A stretch of 5,757 nt of DNA from Kiritimatiellia bacterium (GCA_017413145.1 JAFPUX010000586.1:1-5757); one strand, 5' to 3'; positions 1-5,561 are shown, counted from the stretch's first letter. Notes: generated by a model from the letters alone, not told the origin. Numbers and translations are program-made.

Positions 1-816
1 GCGGCCGCTCCCGGGCCGCCGGCCGCCGCCGAACCCGCTCCCGCCCCGGTCCCCGCGACCGACGCCCCCCGCGCCGGCACGCTCTCCGAGGCCGACTTCA
101 AGAAGGCGCTCGCGGACGCCGCGGAATCCGAGAAGACCGGCAAGCTCTACGACGCGCGCGACGCCCTGCTCGCCGCGCTCGACAAGGCCGGCGACGACTA
201 CGCCCCCGCGCTCGAACAGGTGCTCGGACGCCTCGCGACCGACATCTACTTCTCGCCGCGCCCCGGCCCGGACAAGGTCGTCTACGCCGTGCGCGAAGGC
301 GACTCGCTCGCCCGGCTCGCCGACCGCTACGTCTGCCCCGTCGCGCTCATCATGCGCGCGAACAAGGTCAAGGAAGCCAAGCGCATCCAGCCCGGCCAGA
401 CGCTCGTCTTCCCCGACCACCCGAAGTTCGCGGTGACGGTCTCCAAGTCGAAGAACACGCTGCTGCTCACGCTCAACGGCAAGTTCTTCAAGCGCTACGC
501 CGTCGGCACCGGCGCGAACGCCAAGACGCCGGCCGGCACCTGGAAGATGGTCGACCGCGAGGAGCACCCCGGCTGGTGGAAGGACGGCCGCATGATCCCC
601 TACGGCGATCCGGAGAACATCCTCGGCACGCACTGGCTCGCGCTCGAGCCCACCGGCGACACGCCGCGCGTGAGCGGCTACGGCATCCACGGCACCTGGG
701 ACAACACCTCGATCGGCAAACAGTCCAGCGCCGGCTGCGTGCGCATGCGCAACGAAGACGTCGAGGAGCTCTACGTCCTCCTCCCCCGCGGCACGCCGGT
801 GCTGATCGTGGAATGA
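1..816 (+). CDS. LysM and L,D-transpeptidase (YkuD) domain protein, 5' end missing
   Basis: The frame is open from base 1, so the true start lies upstream; 271 codons are visible. Codons 1-25 are Ala/Pro-rich (a linker or the end of a secretion region). Codons 30-80 look like a charged helical or TPR-like segment. A LysM peptidoglycan-binding domain follows at about codons 93-138 (REGDSLARLADRY, then IQPGQTLVFP). The YkuD catalytic domain spans about 143-270, with the diagnostic HGT...SSAGCVRM motif: His at codon 230 and the catalytic Cys at codon 246 (bases 736-738). The family forms 3-3 cross-links in peptidoglycan or anchors proteins to it, outside the cytoplasmic membrane. An internal ATG at 220 would remove the helical segment and is not a convincing start. 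The stop is at 814-816, only 64 bases before ruvA. The domain call is firm; the exact substrate cannot be told. Confidence 0.93.
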   Translation, partial: AAAPGPPAAAEPAPAPVPATDAPRAGTLSEADFKKALADAAESEKTGKLYDARDALLAALDKAGDDYAPALEQVLGRLATDIYFSPRPGPDKVVYAVREGDSLARLADRYVCPVALIMRANKVKEAKRIQPGQTLVFPDHPKFAVTVSKSKNTLLLTLNGKFFKRYAVGTGANAKTPAGTWKMVDREEHPGWWKDGRMIPYGDPENILGTHWLALEPTGDTPRVSGYGIHGTWDNTSIGKQSSAGCVRMRNEDVEELYVLLPRGTPVLIVE

Positions 817-817
817 T

Positions 818-880
818 TGCCGGATGCCGGACATTCATCATTCATCAGTCATCATTGCGCATTGAGCATTCCGCATTGAC
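818..880 (+). repeat. Heptamer tandem array filling the junction before ruvA
   Basis: Nine consecutive 7-bp units run without interruption from base 818 to the base before the ruvA ATG. The first two are identical (TGCCGGA). The other seven start at 832 and have the form CANTNNN, including CATTCAT twice, then CATTGCG, CATTGAG, CATTCCG and CATTGAC. Read in another phase, most units are a variable triplet followed by CATT. Only base 817 of the intergenic space lies outside the array. There is no Shine-Dalgarno sequence before the ATG. Short heptameric tandem repeats are known from other bacteria (for example the STRR elements of cyanobacteria), but the function here is unknown. Confidence 0.85.
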
Positions 881-1486
881 ATGATCGCCTTCCTCTCCGG
901 CACCCTTTTCGAAAAGACCGTCGGCGCGCCGTCGACGGCCATCCTCGACGTCGGCGGCGTCGGCTACGAAGTCTTCGTGCCGCTCTCCACGTTCGAGACG
1001 CTGCCCCGCGACGGCCAACCCTGCCGGCTGCTCGTGCACGACTACGTCCGCGAGGACCAGCACGTGCTCTTCGGCTTCGCCGCGCCCGACGAACGCGACC
1101 TGTTCCTGCTCCTGCAGGGCGTTTCCGGCATCGGTCCCAAGACCGCGCTCTCGGCGCTCTCCGCGATGACCGTCCGAGCGCTCAAGACCGCGCTCGTGGA
1201 CGGCGACGTCAAGACGATCGCCAAGATCCCCGGCCTCGGCAAGCGCACGGCCGAGCGCCTGATCGTCGAGCTCAAAGGCAAGATCGACCCGCTCGACGCC
1301 GCGGCCTCGCCCGCCGAAAAGAAGGACTCGCCGCTCTCGCAGGCCTACCGCGACGCCGCGCTCGCGCTCGTCCAGCTCGGCCAGACCGAGGAGGCCGCGG
1401 CCAAGGCCGTCCGCGAAATCGCGGCCCGGCCGGACGCCCCGACCGAAACGCCGGCCATCGTCCGCCTCGCCCTTTCCGGCCGTTGA
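881..1486 (+). CDS. ruvA: Holliday junction branch migration protein RuvA
   Basis: This 201-residue protein has the normal RuvA length (about 200). RuvA tetramers bind the four-way Holliday junction in the cytoplasm and load the RuvB helicase during recombinational repair. Domain I is the OB fold (residues 1-65, MIAFLSGTLF with ILDVGGVGYEVFVP and the acidic-pin region REDQHVLFGF at 57-66). Domain II holds two helix-hairpin-helix motifs, GVSGIGPKTAL at 80-90 and IPGLGKRTAERL at 116-127. A flexible linker (about 138-150) leads to domain III, the RuvB-binding three-helix end (about 151-201). The start at 881 matches the conserved M-I-A-F/Y-L-x-G opening of the family. No ribosome binding site is visible; the array at 818-880 ends exactly at this ATG. 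Neither ruvB nor ruvC is adjacent. The T-run at 1493-1498 follows the stop but has no convincing hairpin before it. Confidence 0.97.
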   Translation: MIAFLSGTLFEKTVGAPSTAILDVGGVGYEVFVPLSTFETLPRDGQPCRLLVHDYVREDQHVLFGFAAPDERDLFLLLQGVSGIGPKTALSALSAMTVRALKTALVDGDVKTIAKIPGLGKRTAERLIVELKGKIDPLDAAASPAEKKDSPLSQAYRDAALALVQLGQTEEAAAKAVREIAARPDAPTETPAIVRLALSGR

Positions 1487-1499
1487 CGCCCGTTTTTTG

Positions 1500-1528
1500 T
1501 TGAACGCGGCGCCCCGTTCTGCTATAAA
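1500..1528 (+). promoter_or_regulatory. Sigma70-like promoter of the binding-protein gene
   Basis: TTGAAC (1500-1505) and TATAAA (1523-1528) are separated by exactly 17 bases and lie in a locally AT-richer stretch after ruvA. A transcript would start near 1535, giving a 5' leader of about 42 bases. That leader contains a small hairpin (CGCGGC 1540-1545 with GCCGCG 1552-1557). The call rests on consensus match, spacing and position only. Confidence 0.65.
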
Positions 1529-1566
1529 GGACAACCAAGCGCGGCGCTCCGGCCGCGTGCAACCCC

Positions 1567-1571
1567 AAGGA
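1567..1571 (+). promoter_or_regulatory. Shine-Dalgarno site of the binding-protein gene
   Basis: AAGGA lies 5 bases before the ATG at 1577. It is the only clear Shine-Dalgarno sequence in front of any gene in this window, in contrast to ruvA, the aconitase, mrp and the final synthase. It supports the choice of 1577 as start. Confidence 0.6.
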
Positions 1572-1576
1572 TACCC

Positions 1577-2416
1577 ATGAAAACCTCCCTGATCCCCGCC
1601 CTTCTCGCGGCCGCCGCCCTCGTCGGTTGCGGCAAGCCCGCCGAAACGCCCGCGGACGCCGCGTCCGCCCCCGCCGGCGCGCGCACCTTCACCGTCGGCT
1701 TCGACGCCGACTTCCCCCCCTACGGCTTCCGCGGGGACGACGGCTCGTTCAAGGGCTTCGACCTCGACCTGGCGCGCGAGGTCTGCAAGCGCAAGGGCTG
1801 GGAGTTCGTCGCCAAGCCCATCGACTGGGCCGCGAAGGACACCGAGCTGAACGCCGGCACGATCGACTGCATCTGGAACGGCTTCACGATGTCGCCCGAG
1901 CGTCTCGACAAGTACACCTGGACCGTCCCCTACGTCCAGAACAAGCAGCTCGTCCTCGTCAAGGCCGATTCCGGCGTCAAGACCTTCGCCGACCTCAACG
2001 GCAAGGCCGTCGCCGTCCAGGACGGCTCCTCCGGCGCCGAAGCGATGGAGGGCAAGCTCGAGGAAGCGCAGAAGGCCGACGCCGCGTTCGCGTTCAAGGA
2101 CCTCAAGAAGGTCCCCGACTACGTGACCGCCTTCCAGATGCTCCAGTCCGGCGCGGTCGACGCGCTCGGCCTCGACTCCGCCGTCGCCGGCGGCTTCGTC
2201 GAGAAGGGCGAGGGCAAGTACGCCGTCCTCGAAGAAGCGCTCATGGACGAGCAGTACGCCGTCGGCTTCAAGCTCGGCAACACGGCGCTCCGCGACGAAG
2301 TCCAGGCGACGCTCTTCGAAATGGTCAAGGACGGCACCGCCGCCAAGATCGTCGCCCGCTGGGCCGAAGAGGAAATCGCCGCCGGCGGCGACAAGATCGA
2401 CTTCGTCCTGAAGTAA
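1577..2416 (+). CDS. Amino-acid ABC transporter substrate-binding lipoprotein (SBP family 3)
   Basis: The 279-residue protein has a lipoprotein signal peptide: Lys at 2, a hydrophobic core and the lipobox L15-V-G-C18, so Cys18 should be lipidated and the protein tethered to a membrane. An Ala/Pro-rich tether (about 19-36) precedes a family 3 solute-binding fold of normal length. Visible family hallmarks are FTVGFDADFPPYGF (38-51), FKGFDLDLAREV (58-69), the hinge-proximal GFTMSPERLDKYTWTVPY (102-119, where Arg109 is in the position that usually holds the ligand carboxylate) and VDALGLDS (194-201). Such proteins bind polar amino acids and hand them to an ABC permease. No permease or ATPase gene adjoins it, so it is an orphan binding protein here, and the ligand cannot be assigned. 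It has its own promoter and is followed by strong hairpins, so it is probably a single-gene unit. A sensor or scavenging role without a transporter is a weaker alternative. Confidence 0.93.
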   Translation: MKTSLIPALLAAAALVGCGKPAETPADAASAPAGARTFTVGFDADFPPYGFRGDDGSFKGFDLDLAREVCKRKGWEFVAKPIDWAAKDTELNAGTIDCIWNGFTMSPERLDKYTWTVPYVQNKQLVLVKADSGVKTFADLNGKAVAVQDGSSGAEAMEGKLEEAQKADAAFAFKDLKKVPDYVTAFQMLQSGAVDALGLDSAVAGGFVEKGEGKYAVLEEALMDEQYAVGFKLGNTALRDEVQATLFEMVKDGTAAKIVARWAEEEIAAGGDKIDFVLK

Positions 2417-2425
2417 AACCCTCCC

Positions 2426-2452
2426 CCGCCCCGGCGGCGCGCCGCCGGGCGG
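2426..2452 (+). other. Very GC-rich hairpin after the binding-protein gene
   Basis: CCGCCC (2426-2431) pairs with GGGCGG (2447-2452), and inside them GGCGGC (2433-2438) pairs with GCCGCC (2441-2446), leaving C2432 bulged. Read alternatively, 2430-2449 is a perfect 20-bp palindrome. No T-run follows, so it may protect the mRNA 3' end or act with the next hairpin rather than terminate alone. Confidence 0.6.
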
Positions 2453-2459
2453 AACGACC

Positions 2460-2502
2460 CGAAACGGTCGCGCGGCCCGCTTGCGGGCGCGCGGCCGTTT
2501 CG
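2460..2502 (+). terminator. Likely intrinsic terminator of the binding-protein gene
   Basis: A stem of about 20 bp pairs 2460-2480 with 2483-2502 (arm ends CGAAACGG and CCGTTTCG). It has one G.T pair (2468/2494), one bulged G (2475) and a two-base TT loop. The A-rich 5' foot and TTT 3' foot are terminator-like, but the downstream T-run is short and interrupted (TTTCGCTATACTT). The hairpin is certain as sequence; termination is inferred. Confidence 0.55.
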
Positions 2503-2509
2503 CTATACT
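2481..2509 (+). promoter_or_regulatory. Sigma70-like promoter of the aconitase gene, inside the terminator
   Basis: TTGCGG (2481-2486) and TATACT (2504-2509) are 17 bases apart. The -35 hexamer occupies the loop and 3' arm of the preceding hairpin and the -10 follows its foot. Only 9 bases separate the -10 from the aconitase ATG, so a start about 7 bases downstream would give a nearly leaderless mRNA. The same 17 and 9 base geometry occurs at 5437-5477. Confidence 0.55.
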
Positions 2510-2518
2510 TCCCCCGCC

Positions 2519-4456
2519 ATGAACCTCACCTACAAGCTGCTTTCCGCGCATCTCGTCTCCGGCGAGCTCGCGCCCGGGAACGAAATCGCCCTCAAGATCG
2601 ACCAGACGCTCACGCAGGACGCCACCGGCACGATGGCCTACCTCCAGTTCGAGCGCATGGGCGCCGAGCGCGTGAAGACCGAACTCTCCGTCTCCTACGT
2701 CGACCACAACACGGTCCAGGTCGGCTTCGAGAACGCCGACGACCACGCCTACCTCCAGTCGGTCGCGAAGAAATACGGCATCGTCTTTTCCCGCCCCGGC
2801 AACGGCATCTGCCACCAGCTCCACCTCGAGCGCTTCGGCAAACCCGGCAAGACGCTCATCGGCTCCGATTCGCACACGCCGACGGGCGGCGGCATCGGCA
2901 TGCTCGCGATGGGCGCCGGCGGCCTCGACGTCGCCGTCGCGATGGCGGGCGGACCCTACTACATCACGGCGCCGCGCGTCGTGCGCGTGTGGCTCACCGG
3001 CGCGCTCCGCCCCGGCGTCTCCGCCAAGGACGTCATCCTCGCCGTCCTCGCCAAATACGGCTCGTCCGGCAACGTCGGCCGCGTGATGGAATACGCCGGG
3101 CCCGGCGTCGCGACGCTCGACGTCCCCTCGCGCGCGACGATCACGAACATGGGCACCGAGCTCGGCGTCACGACGTCCGTCTTCCCGTCCGACGACGAAA
3201 CGCGCCGCTTCCTCGCCGCGCAGGGGCGCGAGCAGGACTGGGTCCCGCTCGCCGCCGACCCGGACGCCGACTACGAGGAGACGTTCGAGCTCGACCTCGC
3301 GAAGGTCGAGCCGATGGCCGCCTGCCCGCACAACCCGGGCAACGTCGCCACGATCGCCTCGCTCGCCGGCAAGAAGGTGAACCAGGTCCTCGTCGGTTCC
3401 TGCACCAACTCCTCCTACCGCGACCTCAAGACCGTCGCGCTGCTGCTCGCCGGCAAGAAGATCCACCCGGACGTTTCGTTCGGCGTCGCGCCCGGCTCGC
3501 GCCAGGTCGTGCTCGAGCTGATGCGCGAAGGGCTCTTCCGGAACCTCGTCGAGGCCGGCGCGCGCATCCTCGAGAACGCCTGCGGCTTCTGCATCGGCAA
3601 CCACCAGAGCCCCGGCACGGACGCCGTATCGCTCCGCACCTCGAACCGCAACTTCGAGGGCCGCTCGGGCACCAAGTCCGCGCAGGTCTACCTCGTTTCG
3701 CCCGAGACCGCGGTCGCCGCGGCGCTCACGGGCGTCGTCACCGACCCAACCGCGACCGAAACCGTCGCGCCCGTGCGTTTCCCCGACCGCTTCGGCATCG
3801 ACGACTCGATGTTCCTCTACCGCGAAACCGCCGGTGTCGGCGTCCCGGACGCTGCGATCGTCCGCGGCCCGAACATCGGCGAGGTGCCGGACGGCGCTCC
3901 CCTGCCCTCCTCGCTCCCGGCGCAGGTCGCGATCAAGGTCGGCGACAAGATCACGACCGACCACATCATGCCCGCCGGCGCGCGCCTCAAGTTCCGCAGC
4001 AACGTGCCGGTCTACGCCAAATACGTCTTCGAGCCCGTCGACCCGACCTTCCACGACCGCTGCCTCGCGAACAAGGCGGCGGGCGTCGGCAACGTCATCG
4101 TCGCCGGCGAAAGCTACGGCCAGGGATCCTCGCGCGAGCACGCCGCGCTCTGCCCGATGTACCTCGGCGTCCGCGCGGTGCTCGCCAAGACCATCGAGCG
4201 CATCCACGCCGCGAACCTCGTGAACTTCGGCATCGTGCCGTTCCTCTTCGAGGACCCGGCCGACTACGACGCGCTCGAAGCGGGCGACGCACTCGTCTTC
4301 CCCGACCTCGCCGCCGCCGTGGCGGGGTCCGGCGAAGCCACCGTCGAGAACAAGCGCACCGGCAGGACATTCAAGGTCCGCGCGACCCTCACCGACCGCC
4401 AGAAGGCCATCCTCCTCGCCGGCGGCCTGATGGCGCAACGCAAGGCCAATGCGTAA
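2519..4456 (+). CDS. Aconitate hydratase, compact Aquifex-type
   Basis: This 645-residue enzyme isomerises citrate to isocitrate through cis-aconitate in the cytoplasm. It fuses the catalytic [4Fe-4S] domains to the swivel domain, but is shorter than classical AcnA/AcnB (about 890 and 865). The length and order fit the putative 'Aquifex type' aconitases, close to fused LeuC-LeuD. Visible sites are DHN (62-64), GSDSHT (115-120), the cluster ligands Cys295 in GSCTNSS and Cys355/Cys358 in CGFCIGNHQSPG, and the swivel motif GESYGQGSSREHAAL (530-544) with the likely catalytic Ser and Arg in SSREH. The stretch YLGVRAV...ANLVNFGI favours aconitase over isopropylmalate dehydratase, although a role on another 2-hydroxyacid is not excluded. 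No Shine-Dalgarno precedes the ATG; the promoter lies so close that the transcript may be leaderless. The last codons (AAT GCG TAA) already belong to a heptamer array. It is probably co-transcribed with the Fe-S carrier gene downstream. Confidence 0.94.
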   Translation: MNLTYKLLSAHLVSGELAPGNEIALKIDQTLTQDATGTMAYLQFERMGAERVKTELSVSYVDHNTVQVGFENADDHAYLQSVAKKYGIVFSRPGNGICHQLHLERFGKPGKTLIGSDSHTPTGGGIGMLAMGAGGLDVAVAMAGGPYYITAPRVVRVWLTGALRPGVSAKDVILAVLAKYGSSGNVGRVMEYAGPGVATLDVPSRATITNMGTELGVTTSVFPSDDETRRFLAAQGREQDWVPLAADPDADYEETFELDLAKVEPMAACPHNPGNVATIASLAGKKVNQVLVGSCTNSSYRDLKTVALLLAGKKIHPDVSFGVAPGSRQVVLELMREGLFRNLVEAGARILENACGFCIGNHQSPGTDAVSLRTSNRNFEGRSGTKSAQVYLVSPETAVAAALTGVVTDPTATETVAPVRFPDRFGIDDSMFLYRETAGVGVPDAAIVRGPNIGEVPDGAPLPSSLPAQVAIKVGDKITTDHIMPAGARLKFRSNVPVYAKYVFEPVDPTFHDRCLANKAAGVGNVIVAGESYGQGSSREHAALCPMYLGVRAVLAKTIERIHAANLVNFGIVPFLFEDPADYDALEAGDALVFPDLAAAVAGSGEATVENKRTGRTFKVRATLTDRQKAILLAGGLMAQRKANA

Positions 4457-4475
4457 TGCGCAATGATGAATGTCG
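4448..4475 (-). repeat. Heptamer array overlapping the aconitase stop codon
   Basis: Four 7-bp units, each beginning AATG (AATGCGT, AATGCGC, AATGATG, AATGTCG on the + strand), cover the last two codons and the stop codon of the aconitase gene. On the minus strand they read as CATT-type units of the kind seen before ruvA. Fifteen bases (4455-4469) are the exact reverse complement of 849-863, so this is the same repeat family in opposite orientation. Confidence 0.75.
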
Positions 4476-4487
4476 CAAAGCGACGTT
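4469..4487 (+). other. Triloop hairpin between aconitase and mrp
   Basis: AATGTCGC (4469-4476) pairs with GCGACGTT (4480-4487) around an AAA loop: 8 bp with one G.T pair. Only one more T follows, so it is unlikely to be an efficient intrinsic terminator. It could be an mRNA-processing or stabilising element between the two coding regions. Confidence 0.5.
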
Positions 4488-4488
4488 T

Positions 4489-4552
4489 GACCATTCGACC
4501 ATCAGACCATTCGACCATTCGACCATTCGACCATTTGACCATCCGACCATGA
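4489..4552 (+). repeat. Octamer tandem array containing the mrp start codon
   Basis: Eight consecutive 8-bp units follow the consensus GACCATTC. Four are exact (units 1, 3, 4 and 5) and the others differ in the last two bases (CA, TT, CC, GA). In the eighth unit, GACCATGA, the change to GA creates the ATG at 4549 that starts the Fe-S carrier gene. The array is AT-richer than the flanking genes and leaves no room for a Shine-Dalgarno sequence. Confidence 0.9.
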
Positions 4553-5427
4553 GCGAAGAACACCAGTGCAACGGCGACTGCGGCCACTGCGCGCACGCCG
4601 CCGAGGAACGGCAGCAGATTTCCGACTGCAAGCTGAAGAAGAACCTCTCCGGCGTGAAGCGCGTCGTCGTCGTGCTCTCCGGCAAAGGCGGCGTCGGCAA
4701 GAGCACCGTCGCCGCGAACCTCGCCGCCGCGCTGGCGCACGCCGGCAAGAAGGCCGGCCTGCTCGACGTGGACGTGCACGGGCCGTCGGTGGTCGAGATG
4801 TTCGGCCTGCGCGACGCCGCGCTCGAGGCGACGGAGGACGGCACGATTTTCCCGGTCGAGTCGCACGGCGTGAAGGTGATGAGCGTCGGGCTCGCGGTCC
4901 CGGACCCGGACGCCGCGATCATCTGGCGCGGCCCGATGAAGATCGGCGTCATCCGGCAGTTCCTCGAGCAGGTCGCGTGGGGCGAGCTGGACTGCCTCGT
5001 CGTCGACGCGCCGCCCGGCACGGGCGACGAGCCGCTCACCGTCTGCCAGTCGCTCCCCGAGACGACGGCCCGCGGCGCGGTCGTCGTGACGACGCCGCAG
5101 AAGGTCGCCGCGGCGGACGTCTCGCGCTCGCTCGCGTTCTGCGACCAGCTCGCGTTCCCGGTCGTCGGCATCGTGGAGAACATGTCCGGCTTCGTCTGCC
5201 CGCACTGCGGAGAGCGCGTGGACGTGTTCTCGTCCGGCGCGGCGGACGCCCTCGCCGCGAAATACGACGCGCCGGTCCTCGGCCGCATCCCGCTCGACCC
5301 GCGCGTGTGCGCCTCGGGCGACGCGGGCGAGCCCTTCGCGGCGACGGCGGCGGACACGCCCGCGGGCAAGGCCTTCGCGGAGATCGTCGCCGCGATCGAC
5401 GCCTCGGACGCCTTCGCCGCGAAGTGA
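4549..5427 (+). CDS. mrp: Mrp/ApbC/NBP35-type P-loop ATPase, Fe-S cluster carrier
   Basis: The 292-residue protein belongs to the MinD-like deviant Walker ATPases that assemble and transfer [4Fe-4S] clusters in the cytoplasm. It carries SGKGGVGKST (44-53), LLDVDVHGPS (71-80), the Walker B-like region CLVVDAPPGTGDEPLTV (149-165), VTTPQKVAAADVSRS (180-194) and ENMSGFVCPHCG (210-221). Cys217 and Cys220 are the CxxC pair that binds a cluster between two subunits. The N-terminus has a short Cys cluster (Cys7, Cys11, Cys14; C-x3-C-x2-C), similar to NBP35-like proteins, and lacks the MIP18/DUF59 domain of longer bacterial Mrp (E. coli Mrp is about 370 residues). Start 4549 was chosen because the Cys cluster follows it directly. 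The frame is also open back to an ATG at 4456 that overlaps the aconitase stop (TAATG), which would add 31 residues translated from the repeat array. No Shine-Dalgarno sequence is visible. Its position next to an Fe-S enzyme fits its role. Confidence 0.94.
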   Translation: MSEEHQCNGDCGHCAHAAEERQQISDCKLKKNLSGVKRVVVVLSGKGGVGKSTVAANLAAALAHAGKKAGLLDVDVHGPSVVEMFGLRDAALEATEDGTIFPVESHGVKVMSVGLAVPDPDAAIIWRGPMKIGVIRQFLEQVAWGELDCLVVDAPPGTGDEPLTVCQSLPETTARGAVVVTTPQKVAAADVSRSLAFCDQLAFPVVGIVENMSGFVCPHCGERVDVFSSGAADALAAKYDAPVLGRIPLDPRVCASGDAGEPFAATAADTPAGKAFAEIVAAIDASDAFAAK

Positions 5428-5445
5428 CGATTTCGCTTGCTTTTT
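5419..5445 (+). terminator. Possible weak terminator at the mrp stop
   Basis: GCGAA (5419-5423) pairs with TTCGC (5432-5436) across an 8-base loop holding the mrp stop codon, followed by TTGCTTTTT. The stem is only 5 bp, so termination would be weak. The T-run is shared with the -35 region of the next promoter. Confidence 0.35.
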
Positions 5446-5465
5446 GACCCGCGTTCTGGGATACT
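5437..5465 (+). promoter_or_regulatory. Sigma70-like promoter of the leader and synthase gene
   Basis: TTGCTT (5437-5442) and GATACT (5460-5465) are 17 bases apart, and 9 bases separate the -10 from an ATG at 5475. This is the same geometry as the aconitase promoter at 2481-2509. A nearby TTGACC (5444-5449) is a better -35 word but sits only 10 bases from the -10. The strong terminator at 5609-5645 makes sense only if a transcript begins upstream of it. Confidence 0.6.
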
Positions 5466-5474
5466 GCACGACCC

Positions 5475-5561
5475 ATGAGCGACACCCCCGTCCGCATCGG
5501 AGAACGACTTACCCGCCTCGCGCCGCACTTCGGCGTCGGGGTTTCTTCCGCCGTGCGGTAG
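5475..5561 (+). CDS. Possible 28-residue leader peptide before the synthase gene
   Basis: ATG at 5475 opens a 28-codon frame (MSDTPVRIGERL ... VSSAVR) ending in TAG at 5559-5561. The ATG lies where an almost leaderless transcript from the upstream promoter would begin. It has two Leu (12, 15), four Val (6, 21, 23, 27) and one Ile, so seven branched-chain residues, but no run of control codons as in classical leu or ilv leaders. Its second half overlaps a long hairpin, with the Leu15 codon inside the 5' arm and the Val21 and Val23 codons in the loop. It could be a true leader peptide whose translation sets RNA folding, or a chance frame within a structured RNA. No homologue is recognised. Confidence 0.4.
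   Translation: MSDTPVRIGERLTRLAPHFGVGVSSAVR

Noticed and set aside
1..20. Palindromic GCGGCCGC at the window start as a functional site
   Set aside because: Such words are common by chance in Ala/Pro-rich GC-rich coding sequence and it lies within the transpeptidase frame.
1476..1498. Intrinsic terminator after ruvA
   Set aside because: A T6 run exists at 1493-1498 but the preceding bases allow only a 3-bp stem (GGC/GCC), too weak to support.
845..4438. A minus-strand open frame of about 1197 codons covering ruvA, the binding protein and most of the aconitase gene
   Set aside because: It lies opposite three well-supported genes, its translation is low-complexity (rich in Arg, Glu, Asp, Val, Ala and Gly) with no domain, and long antisense frames are expected in GC-rich coding DNA with C/G third positions.
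1627..4548. Upstream extension of the mrp frame as one giant + strand protein
   Set aside because: The stretch before the arrays is an Arg/Pro/Ala-rich shadow of the binding-protein and aconitase genes. Only the part from 4549 shows conserved motifs.
4448..4552. CRISPR array
   Set aside because: Units are 7-8 bp without spacers and no cas genes are present; it is a plain tandem repeat.
5444..5465. TTGACC as the -35 of the leader promoter
   Set aside because: It is only 10 bases from GATACT; TTGCTT at 5437 gives the normal 17-base spacing.
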